Shown here: piece after piece, positions 47,755 through 55,665 of the stretch
Numbering within the stretch: the stretch's first letter is position 1
Layout of the letters: each line of letters opens with the position of its first letter
NCBI GenBank assembly: GCA_020444265.1
Contig: JAHLLH010000001.1
Span: forward strand, 248,001-312,000
Reading direction: 5' to 3'
DNA length: 64,000 nt
From: a bacterium
Lineage (GTDB): Bacteria > Electryoneota > Electryoneia > Electryoneales > Electryoneaceae
Notes under the pieces: model-generated
The model's input: only the letters and a program-made list of their open reading frames with translations
The model's database searches: none
Told to the model about the DNA's origin: nothing
Translations under genes and position numbers: made by a program

Positions 47755-49233
47755 ATGTCTCTCTGGTTATCCGCAATCGTGTTCATCCCCCTGTTGGGGT
47801 CGCTGCTTGTGTTGGCGACACCTCGCAGCCGTCAGGCGCTCGTGCGGGGGGTGGCGTTCACGGTGATGGGTATTGACTTTCTCGTGAGCTTGCCGCTGTT
47901 CTGGGCGTTCAACTCCGAGTCAGCCGCATTCCAGTTTGTAGAAAAGGCAAGTTGGATTCCCTCGCTTGGAATCAGTTACCACATGGGGCTGGACGGTATC
48001 AGCCTCCTGCTGGTACTGCTGACCACCTTCCTCGGCCCGATCGTGGTGCTCGGAAGCTCAGCGGTGACAAAACATCTCAAAGCCTACTTCGTCAGCATGC
48101 TTTTGCTGCAGACGGGTATGCTGGGAACGTTTGTCGCCCTTGATCTCTTCCTCTTCTACGTCTTCTGGGAAGTGATGCTGATCCCGATGTACTTCCTGAT
48201 CGGTATCTGGGGTGGTGACCGTCGCATTTACGCCGCGTTGAAGTTCTTTATCTATACGATGGTCGGCAGTTTGTTGATGCTGGTCGGCATCCTGTGGATC
48301 TACTTCAATGTGAACGTACCCGGTGTGGGTCACACGTTCGACTACACCCTGATCATGCAACACGCCAGTTTCCCGGTTAGCGCGCAGCTCTGGTTGTTCG
48401 CTGCCTTCGCACTGGCTTTTGCGATCAAGGTGCCGATGTTCCCGTTCCACACCTGGTTGCCCGATGCGCATGTCCAGGCACCTACTGCAGGCTCGGTCAT
48501 TCTGGCTGGCGTTCTGCTGAAAATGGGGACCTATGGCTACATCCGGTTTGCGATGCCGATGTTCCCTGATGGAGTGGACTACTTCAAGCCGCTCTTGCTG
48601 ACTCTGGCAGTGATCGGGATTGTCTACGGTGCGCTGGTATCGATTGTCCAGCCGGACATGAAGAAGCTGGTTGCCTACAGTTCCGTTTCCCACCTTGGTT
48701 TCGTCATGCTCGGCTTGTTCGCATTGAACGAGCAGGCGGTCAGTGGGGCGTTGATCCAGATGATCAACCACGGTCTTTCCACCGGCGCCTTGTTCCTCCT
48801 GGTCGGTGTGGTCTATGACCGTCGCCACACACGCATGATCGCAGAATATGGCGGCATTGCCAAGGTGATGCCTTGGTACGCGGTCATCTTTACCATCGTG
48901 ACGCTGTCCTCGATCGGTATGCCGGGTCTGAACGGTTTCGTTGGCGAATTCCTCATCCTTGTGGGCGCCTACAAGGCCTCTCCGGTTGCAGCGGTGATCG
49001 GTGCGACGGGTGTGATCCTTGCGGCGATCTACATGTTGTGGATGCTGCGTCGTGTCTTCTTCGGCCCGATTACGAACAAGGCCAACGAGTCGCTGACGGA
49101 TCTGAAACCGGTAGAATGGGCCAGCTTGTTGCCCTTACTCGTATTTATCGTTTGGATCGGTGTTCACCCGAACACCTTCCTGTCCAAGTTCTCCGCGTCC
49201 ATCGAAACCTTCCTCACCCAGGTGGTGCGGTAG
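47755..49233 (+). CDS. nuoM: NADH-quinone oxidoreductase subunit M
   Basis: HMGLDGISLLLVLLT, FYVFWEVMLIPMYFLIGIWGG, HTWLPDAHVQAPT. Confidence 0.98.
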   Translation: MSLWLSAIVFIPLLGSLLVLATPRSRQALVRGVAFTVMGIDFLVSLPLFWAFNSESAAFQFVEKASWIPSLGISYHMGLDGISLLLVLLTTFLGPIVVLGSSAVTKHLKAYFVSMLLLQTGMLGTFVALDLFLFYVFWEVMLIPMYFLIGIWGGDRRIYAALKFFIYTMVGSLLMLVGILWIYFNVNVPGVGHTFDYTLIMQHASFPVSAQLWLFAAFALAFAIKVPMFPFHTWLPDAHVQAPTAGSVILAGVLLKMGTYGYIRFAMPMFPDGVDYFKPLLLTLAVIGIVYGALVSIVQPDMKKLVAYSSVSHLGFVMLGLFALNEQAVSGALIQMINHGLSTGALFLLVGVVYDRRHTRMIAEYGGIAKVMPWYAVIFTIVTLSSIGMPGLNGFVGEFLILVGAYKASPVAAVIGATGVILAAIYMLWMLRRVFFGPITNKANESLTDLKPVEWASLLPLLVFIVWIGVHPNTFLSKFSASIETFLTQVVR

Positions 49234-49248
49234 AACGGGGGAGAGGTC

Positions 49249-50718
49249 ATGTTTGACAATTTGATCGCCGGCATGCATGTCGGACGAGTGCTTCCGGAAA
49301 TCCTGGTCGTGGTGGTCGCCTTCGCGGCGATCCTGATCGACATCATCATGCCCCGCGGACGCAGTACACGCGGTGTGCAGGTGGTCTCGGTGCTCGGCTT
49401 GCTGATGGTGATTGCCGCGTCGTTCTTCCAGCGTGGTGACACCGGCCAGGCCTTCTCCGGGATGGTGATGATCGACAACTACACCACATTTTTCCGCATC
49501 CTGCTCAGTGCCATCACGCTGCTGATTATCGGGGTGAGTGAACGCTACATCGAGATTACCCGCATCCGTATCGCGGAGTATTACCTGATGCTGCTGTTCG
49601 CCCTGTTCGGCATGTTGCTGATGACCATGGGGCAGGATCTGCTGATCATTTTCCTCGGTATTGAAACGATGTCGGTCAGCCTCTACGCTCTTGTCGGCAT
49701 GACACGTCACAAGCACGCCAGCAATGAAGGTGCGTTGAAGTACTTCCTGCTGGGCGCGTTCACCACGGGCTTCTTCCTCTACGGCATCGCCCTGGTGTTT
49801 GGTGTGACGGGGTCGACAAATATCGTGGACATCACCGTCTTCCTGAAAAGCGCTGGAAGCGAAACTCCGATCATTGCCTGGGCAGGTGCTGGTTTGATCA
49901 TGATCGCCTTCGCTTTCAAGGCGGCTCTGGTACCGTTCCACTGGTGGTCGCCGGATGCCTATGAAGGAGCTCCGACCACAATTACAGCGTTTATGTCGAC
50001 TGCACCGAAGGCTGCCGCTTTTGCCGCCTTCCTGCGGGTCTTCTACGTTGCTTTTGGCTCCATGTCAGATGGCTGGACCATGGTCCTCTGGTGGATCGCA
50101 GTGGTCTCCATGACCTTCGGCAACCTCCTTGCGTTGCGGCAGGATAGCGTGAAACGTATGCTTGCTTTCTCAAGCATCACGCATGCCGGTTACCTGGTCG
50201 TCGCCTTCCTCACCTTCGGGCAGCAGGGCGCATCGGCAATTCTCTTCTACCTCGTTGTCTACGGTATCATGAACATCGGTGCCTTCCTTGTCGCCATTGC
50301 AGTCAACCGCAATGAAGATGATGACAAGGGCTACCATTTTGACGACTACAAGGGCCTTGTCTATCGTCGCCCCGGCATGGCCATCGCCATGCTTGTTTTC
50401 ATGCTTTCGCTGGCAGGTATTCCACCAACAGCGGGTTTCTTCGGGAAGTACTACATCTTCTCGAGCGCCGTCAGCGCCGGGTTTGTCGGTCTTGCAGTGA
50501 TTGGTGTTCTCAACAGCGCAGTGAGTGTTTATTACTACCTGCGCTTGATCGTCAACATGTTCCTTACGGAACGTGACGAGGAAACTGAAGGTCGCATCTT
50601 CTGGACAGGCGAGATGGCTCAGGTCGTGCTGATCTGCGTGATCCTCGTCCTCCTGATCGGCCTCTTCCCTGATACTCTGTTGAATGCAGCCCGCGCATCT
50701 GTGGCGGCATTACTGTAA
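49249..50718 (+). CDS. nuoN: NADH-quinone oxidoreductase subunit N
   Basis: FLGIETMSVSLYALVG, FKAALVPFHWWSPDAYEGAPT. Confidence 0.97.
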   Translation: MFDNLIAGMHVGRVLPEILVVVVAFAAILIDIIMPRGRSTRGVQVVSVLGLLMVIAASFFQRGDTGQAFSGMVMIDNYTTFFRILLSAITLLIIGVSERYIEITRIRIAEYYLMLLFALFGMLLMTMGQDLLIIFLGIETMSVSLYALVGMTRHKHASNEGALKYFLLGAFTTGFFLYGIALVFGVTGSTNIVDITVFLKSAGSETPIIAWAGAGLIMIAFAFKAALVPFHWWSPDAYEGAPTTITAFMSTAPKAAAFAAFLRVFYVAFGSMSDGWTMVLWWIAVVSMTFGNLLALRQDSVKRMLAFSSITHAGYLVVAFLTFGQQGASAILFYLVVYGIMNIGAFLVAIAVNRNEDDDKGYHFDDYKGLVYRRPGMAIAMLVFMLSLAGIPPTAGFFGKYYIFSSAVSAGFVGLAVIGVLNSAVSVYYYLRLIVNMFLTERDEETEGRIFWTGEMAQVVLICVILVLLIGLFPDTLLNAARASVAALL

Positions 50719-50732
50719 CAGGGGGGAAGGTA

Positions 50733-50774
50733 GTCATTGCGAAGAAGGTGCCCTGCACCTGACGAAGCAACCCC
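50733..50774 (+). repeat. solo copy of GTCATTGCGARG-N-ACGAAGCAACCCC repeat
   Basis: gtcattgcgaaga-aggtgc-cct-gcacct-gacgaagcaacccc; internal 6-bp hairpin. Confidence 0.7.
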
Positions 50775-50794
50775 TTCAGGAATCGCACACATAT

Positions 50795-50818
50795 CCGCCA
50801 GGTCTTCTGACCTGGCGG
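50795..50818 (+). terminator. hairpin/terminator at the end of the nuo operon
   Basis: ccgccaggtc-ttct-gacctggcgg followed by tttctctgtt. Confidence 0.7.
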
Positions 50819-50996
50819 TTTCTCTGTTGGGTCAGGCGGCGGCCAGATAGAACGTAGCACGCGTCTCCTGAGCCCTCACTCCGCTCTTGTTCACCTGATT
50901 TGGTACCCCTAACATCCCCGCGTCCACTCACACCTTGGTTTGTCGAGTGTTCGGACCCAACAGTCGTGACTGAAGCCTATTACGAAAGCCCCAAAG

Positions 50997-52448
50997 ATGA
51001 ACGCCCCAACTCCCATCACCATCGCACGCGGCGATGGCATTGGTCCGGAAATTATGGATGCTGTCCTCCGTATCCTCGACGCTGCAGGCGCCAACCTCGC
51101 GATTGAGGAAATCGAGATTGGTGAATCGGTGTTCAAGTCGGGGGTGAAGAGTGGCATGCGCCAGGAGGCGTGGGACTCGATCCGACGGACCAAAGTATTC
51201 CTGAAGGCTCCGATAACCACCCCTCAGGGTGGGGGCTACAAAAGTCTGAATGTCAGCATTCGTACGGCGTTGGGTCTCTTCGCGAATGTGCGGCCTTGTG
51301 TCAGTTACTACCCCTACATCCAGACCAACCATCCGAAGATGAACGTAGTCATTGTCCGCGAGAACGAGGAAGATCTGTATGCTGGCATTGAGTATCGTCA
51401 GACGGCCGATGTCGCCGAATCGCTGAAGCTGATCAGCCATGCCGGGTCGCAACGGATCATCCGGTACGCCTTCGAGTACGCTCGCCGCAATAACCGGAAG
51501 CGTGTCACGGCTTTTGTCAAAGACAACATCATGAAGATCACCGATGGCCTGTTCCACAAGACCTTCCTCGAAATCGCGAAGGAATACCCAACCATCGAGC
51601 ATGATTCCTACATCGTGGACATTGGCGCGGCACGTTTGGCGGATACGCCGGAACGTTTTGATGTGATCGTCACCTCCAATCTGTATGGCGACATCATCAG
51701 CGATATCGCAGCCCAGATCACTGGTTCCGTGGGGCTGGGTGGCTCATCCAACATTGGGGAGCACGCAGCGATGTTCGAAGCGATCCACGGTTCAGCACCG
51801 GACATTGCCGGACAGAATGTCGCCAATCCCTCCGGTCTGCTGTTGGGCGCGGTGATGATGCTGATGCACATCGGCCAATGGGATGTCGCGGAACGGGTCC
51901 ATAATGCCTGGTTGACGACCATCGAGGAGGGGATCCATAAGCACGATATCTACCGTGAAGGGGTGAGCAAGCAACGTGTTGGCACCAAGGAGTTTGCATC
52001 TGCAGTCATCCAGCATCTCAATCAACGTCCCCAGGTTCTTGAACCAGTTGATTACTCCCATCATGCCACTGCAACTCCCTTCCAGATGCACCATCCTGTT
52101 GGACCGCCGGAGATTGGAGCGAAGGAGCTGATTGGAGTGGATGTCTATATCGATTGGAACAAGGGGAAGGTGGCTGATCTGGTCGAGCAGGTTCAGCCGC
52201 TGCAAACCGATGACCTGTCGCTGGAAATGATCACCAGCCGTGGGGTGCGTGTCTGGCCAGATGGGATCGACGAGACGTTTACGGTCGACCACTGGCGCTG
52301 CCGTTTCCGTGGTAAGGACGGTCAGGCGACCCACGCTTCCATCCTCAAGCTACTCACACAGTTTGAGCAGGCAGGCTTCGACTTCGTCAAGACCGAACAC
52401 CTTTACACCTTCGATGGGGAAGAGGCTTTCAGCGGTGCGCAGGGGTAG
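50997..52448 (+). CDS. icd: NADP-type isocitrate dehydrogenase with C-terminal extension
   Basis: IARGDGIGPEIMDAVLRIL, ENEEDLYAGIEYRQT, NLYGDIISDIAAQITGSVGLGGSSNIGE, AMFEAIHGSAPDIAGQ. Confidence 0.88.
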   Translation: MNAPTPITIARGDGIGPEIMDAVLRILDAAGANLAIEEIEIGESVFKSGVKSGMRQEAWDSIRRTKVFLKAPITTPQGGGYKSLNVSIRTALGLFANVRPCVSYYPYIQTNHPKMNVVIVRENEEDLYAGIEYRQTADVAESLKLISHAGSQRIIRYAFEYARRNNRKRVTAFVKDNIMKITDGLFHKTFLEIAKEYPTIEHDSYIVDIGAARLADTPERFDVIVTSNLYGDIISDIAAQITGSVGLGGSSNIGEHAAMFEAIHGSAPDIAGQNVANPSGLLLGAVMMLMHIGQWDVAERVHNAWLTTIEEGIHKHDIYREGVSKQRVGTKEFASAVIQHLNQRPQVLEPVDYSHHATATPFQMHHPVGPPEIGAKELIGVDVYIDWNKGKVADLVEQVQPLQTDDLSLEMITSRGVRVWPDGIDETFTVDHWRCRFRGKDGQATHASILKLLTQFEQAGFDFVKTEHLYTFDGEEAFSGAQG

Positions 52449-52460
52449 TGAAGCTGGCTC

Positions 52461-52501
52461 GACACATTCGTGCCCACATCGTTCGGTCGGGTCAGAAGAC
52501 C
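52461..52501. repeat. partial composite palindromic repeat, copy C
   Basis: gacacattcgtgccca..catcgttcggtcgggtcagaagacc resembles 35395-35469. Confidence 0.5.
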
Positions 52502-52571
52502 TTACCGTTTTTACGTCAACTCTTCGGACTTGACGCAACAGTCCGATCCGGGCTGAAACTACTAATCATCT

Positions 52572-52602
52572 CCTCGCATCACATTCATCATTCGATCCGC
52601 AT
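52572..52602 (-). repeat. 31-bp duplicate of the 3' end of the symporter gene
   Basis: cctcgcatcacattcatcattcgatccgcat vs 52688-52718 (30/31 identical). Confidence 0.8.
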
Positions 52603-52608
52603 AAACGG

Positions 52609-52636
52609 TTCTGTCAGACGCCCACGTCTGACAGAA
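52609..52636. repeat. palindrome
   Basis: ttctgtcagacg-ccca-cgtctgacagaa, 12-bp perfect stem. Confidence 0.8.
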
Positions 52637-52639
52637 AAA

Positions 52640-52665
52640 TGCGTCAGGCTCTGGGGCCTGACGCA
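52640..52665. repeat. palindrome
   Basis: tgcgtcaggc-tctggg-gcctgacgca, 10-bp perfect stem. Confidence 0.8.
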
Positions 52666-52677
52666 ACCCAAGGTGCC

Positions 52678-54171
52678 TCAGTCATTCCCTCGCATCACAT
52701 TCATCATTCGATCCACATCATCCGGCGGCTTGGTCAACAGGCTGACTACCACCGTCGCCAAAGCTCCCAGCAGAAAGCCAGGGATCAATTCGTAGAGGGC
52801 ACCTTTTAACGCTGGCGTGTAGTACCAGACAATGGTGACGACTGTCCCCGTCAACATGCCCGCGAGGATCCCGGCGCGTGTTGTACGTTTCCAGAAAAGC
52901 GCAAGAATGCTTGTCGGACCCAGCGATGCGCCCAACCCCGCCCAGGCAAACAGCACCAGCCAGAAGACCAGCTTCTTCGCCAGCATCCCGAAGGTCAGCG
53001 CGGCAACAACCAGTACCAGGATGACCACTCGACTTATCAACACCGCCTGCTTGTGAGGCAGTGGCTTTCCCTTTCGCAAAAGTTTCTCGTAAATGTCTAC
53101 CACCACACTTGACCCAACCACCAGCAGTTGTGAATCAGCGGTCGACATGATCGCGGCAAAAATGCTTGCTACCACGATACCAAACAGGACAGGGTGGAGG
53201 TGTTGCTGCGCCAGCATCGGGTAGAGGTTTTCCGTATCTCCACCGAGCAGGTCTGGGGTCGCGAAATAAGTCCGTCCCACCAGTCCGATCAGCACCGCGC
53301 CAAAGGCCATCAACACATTCCAGATTGTCCCCACATAGGCCGAGTATTTAAGCTGTTTAGGGTCATCAATGGACATGTAACGCACGAGGATATGTGGATT
53401 TCCCGGCGAACCAAGCCCAATCCCTGCAAACCCGATCAACGCGCCAAGCCCAATGGCCATAGGATCGAGGAAGGTTGGGTCAAACTGGTTCAACATGGCC
53501 GTCACCTCTGCCCAGCCTCCTTGGTCGGCGATCGCAAGGATTGGTAGAATCAAAAGGGCGAAGAGCATGAAAAAGGCTTGCAGCATGTCGGTCAGGCTGA
53601 CAGCCAGAAAACCACCCAGCAGGGTGTAGACCAGCACGATGCCCGCTGTGATCAGGATGCCACTCGACCCTTCCACACCAAAACTGGCCGCAAAAGCCTT
53701 CCCACCCCCGACAAACTGGGCTGAGACATAGCTGCCCAGAAAAAGGATGATGATCAGCACCATTACACCACGCAGGACACCGTTTCTGTCGTTGAATCGT
53801 GTGGCGAAAAAGTCAGGCAGCGTCAGGCTGTCGTAGTGTTCGCTGAACCGCCTTAGACGAGGAGCATAGAAGAAAAAGAGCAGGAACTCGACCAGGATGT
53901 ACCCGACAACGGCCCACAGAGCAGAAGCTCCTCGTGTGTAGGCCATTCCGGTCACACCGATCAGCAGCCAGGAGGACCGGCCTGAGACAACGGCAGACAA
54001 GGCGACGACGAGACGGTTCATCTTCCGCCCGCCGAGGAAAAATTCGGACAACCCACCCGAGGAAAATTTCGCCGTAAAGATGCCGATCGAGGTGATAATA
54101 CCGAGGTACGCGATGAATGCAATGACAGCGGCGGTGGATACCTGAATGACTGGAGCAGCGGCGGTTTCCAT
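52678..54171 (-). CDS. sodium:solute symporter family protein (PutP-like)
   Basis: about 13 TM segments; GRSSWLLIGVTGMAYTRGASALW, GFAGIGLGSPGNPHILVRYMSI, AAIMSTADSQLLVVGSSVVVDIY. Confidence 0.9.
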   Translation of the reverse strand: METAAAPVIQVSTAAVIAFIAYLGIITSIGIFTAKFSSGGLSEFFLGGRKMNRLVVALSAVVSGRSSWLLIGVTGMAYTRGASALWAVVGYILVEFLLFFFYAPRLRRFSEHYDSLTLPDFFATRFNDRNGVLRGVMVLIIILFLGSYVSAQFVGGGKAFAASFGVEGSSGILITAGIVLVYTLLGGFLAVSLTDMLQAFFMLFALLILPILAIADQGGWAEVTAMLNQFDPTFLDPMAIGLGALIGFAGIGLGSPGNPHILVRYMSIDDPKQLKYSAYVGTIWNVLMAFGAVLIGLVGRTYFATPDLLGGDTENLYPMLAQQHLHPVLFGIVVASIFAAIMSTADSQLLVVGSSVVVDIYEKLLRKGKPLPHKQAVLISRVVILVLVVAALTFGMLAKKLVFWLVLFAWAGLGASLGPTSILALFWKRTTRAGILAGMLTGTVVTIVWYYTPALKGALYELIPGFLLGALATVVVSLLTKPPDDVDRMMNVMRGND

Positions 54172-54222
54172 TCAACCTCCCCTTCAACAAACCTTCAAGT
54201 AATGCTCGAGCCTATGCTCGGA

Positions 54223-54543
54223 TCAGCTCTCGTCGAGAGGTTTTCCGAGATGGTGCATGATCGCATCCGTCTTCTCTTTCATGTGGGCAACCTTGTCACG
54301 GCGATCGTCAATCTTGATCACGCTGCCAATGCGCGGAGCGCCTGCTTCTGCCAAAGCTTCATGCATCCTTTTCGCAATGTCGAAGAGGTCGTCCAGCTCG
54401 CCCTCGACCGTCGTAAACATTGACCCAAGTTCCCACTGAACACGATCCTGCTTGTCCAATACCTCGATTGCTTTACTTACAATCGCACTCAAGCTCGTTC
54501 CTTCCATCCCGCTTGGTGCGATACTGATCGCCATGATGGCCAT
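54223..54543 (-). CDS. MTH1187 / YqgV-type thiamine-binding family protein
   Basis: ISIAPSGMEGTSLSAIVSKAIEVL...ELGSMFTTVEGELDDLFDIAKRMHEAL...IDDRRD. Confidence 0.8.
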   Translation of the reverse strand: MAIMAISIAPSGMEGTSLSAIVSKAIEVLDKQDRVQWELGSMFTTVEGELDDLFDIAKRMHEALAEAGAPRIGSVIKIDDRRDKVAHMKEKTDAIMHHLGKPLDES

Positions 54544-54651
54544 ATGTCCCTCATTGTCGCGTTTTTGCCGATTCTATCAGGAGTATAGAACATACAGGGG
54601 ACTGGGACAATTGTCTCAGACGTTGGGATGCTGCTGGAATGGGCTGACGTG

Positions 54652-55665
54652 CTACAATTGCTCCAGCTTTTCGAGCAGGAGACGGCGGGTGTCGCTCTCG
54701 GGCAATTCCTTACGGACAATTCGTGCCACAAGATCATGTTTGCCACGGTTTAGATAACCTTGCAGAGTGGGGAGGCGACGGACCATGTTTGGGTTGGCAC
54801 GCAGTTCTGATTCAAGCGATACACCGAGCAGGTTTTGAGGAGGGGGTGAGTTCTGCTCCATTGCGGCGAGGATTTCGGTGGATTGCTGGATATCAGCCAT
54901 ATACTTGCGGATGTGATCCTTCCGCGCTTCAATCAAGTCGGGGCGATCATCCAGCAGTGGTTCAGTGCGTTCGTAGATCTGGACGAGGGTGTCGAACATC
55001 GCGCGTCTTCGTCTATCCTGCTTCTGAGGGTCGAGATCGATCACATATTCTGTTGTCTCAACCGGTACTCGACGGAAATCGTACGTCCGTGAAACTCGAA
55101 TCCACATTTCCCAATCTTCATGACTGGTCAGGGATTCATCAAACAGACCGGTTTCCTCCAGGATACGCCGTTCGTGCAGAATGCAAAGGACGGGGATGTA
55201 GTTGCTGACCAGCATCAAGTCGCGACTGTATTCGAATCCGTAGGAAGGTTTTTTTGCATGCTCAACCGGACCATCCGGCCCGGGCCGTACTTGCGATTGC
55301 GCACCATCCGAATAGACGACCGCTTCCTTCCCCCGTTGAATTTCAGCGACCAACGTTTCGAGGTGGTTCTCGTACCAGATATCATCGTCGTCCAGGTAAG
55401 CGATGTACTGTCCACGTGCCAGCTTCAGCGCTGTGTTGCGCGCGGCAGGGAGCCCTTTGTTCTGCGGGTGCACGATGTAGGTAATCCGCTTGTCATTCAG
55501 CGTCCGGATGACCCCTTCGACAGGCTGCCCGGCATCGTTGACCACCAGGATCTCAAAATCCTGAAATCGTCCATCGAGGATGCTTCGAAGCGCGTGTTCC
55601 AACCCCTTTGGACGATTGTACGTGGGGACAACCACACTGACCTTGGGCTCTTGAAGCATGCTCAT
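54652..55665 (-). CDS. family 2 glycosyltransferase
   Basis: KVSVVVPTYNRPKGLEHALRSIL...ARGQYIAYLDDDDIWYENHL. Confidence 0.9.
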   Translation of the reverse strand: MSMLQEPKVSVVVPTYNRPKGLEHALRSILDGRFQDFEILVVNDAGQPVEGVIRTLNDKRITYIVHPQNKGLPAARNTALKLARGQYIAYLDDDDIWYENHLETLVAEIQRGKEAVVYSDGAQSQVRPGPDGPVEHAKKPSYGFEYSRDLMLVSNYIPVLCILHERRILEETGLFDESLTSHEDWEMWIRVSRTYDFRRVPVETTEYVIDLDPQKQDRRRRAMFDTLVQIYERTEPLLDDRPDLIEARKDHIRKYMADIQQSTEILAAMEQNSPPPQNLLGVSLESELRANPNMVRRLPTLQGYLNRGKHDLVARIVRKELPESDTRRLLLEKLEQL

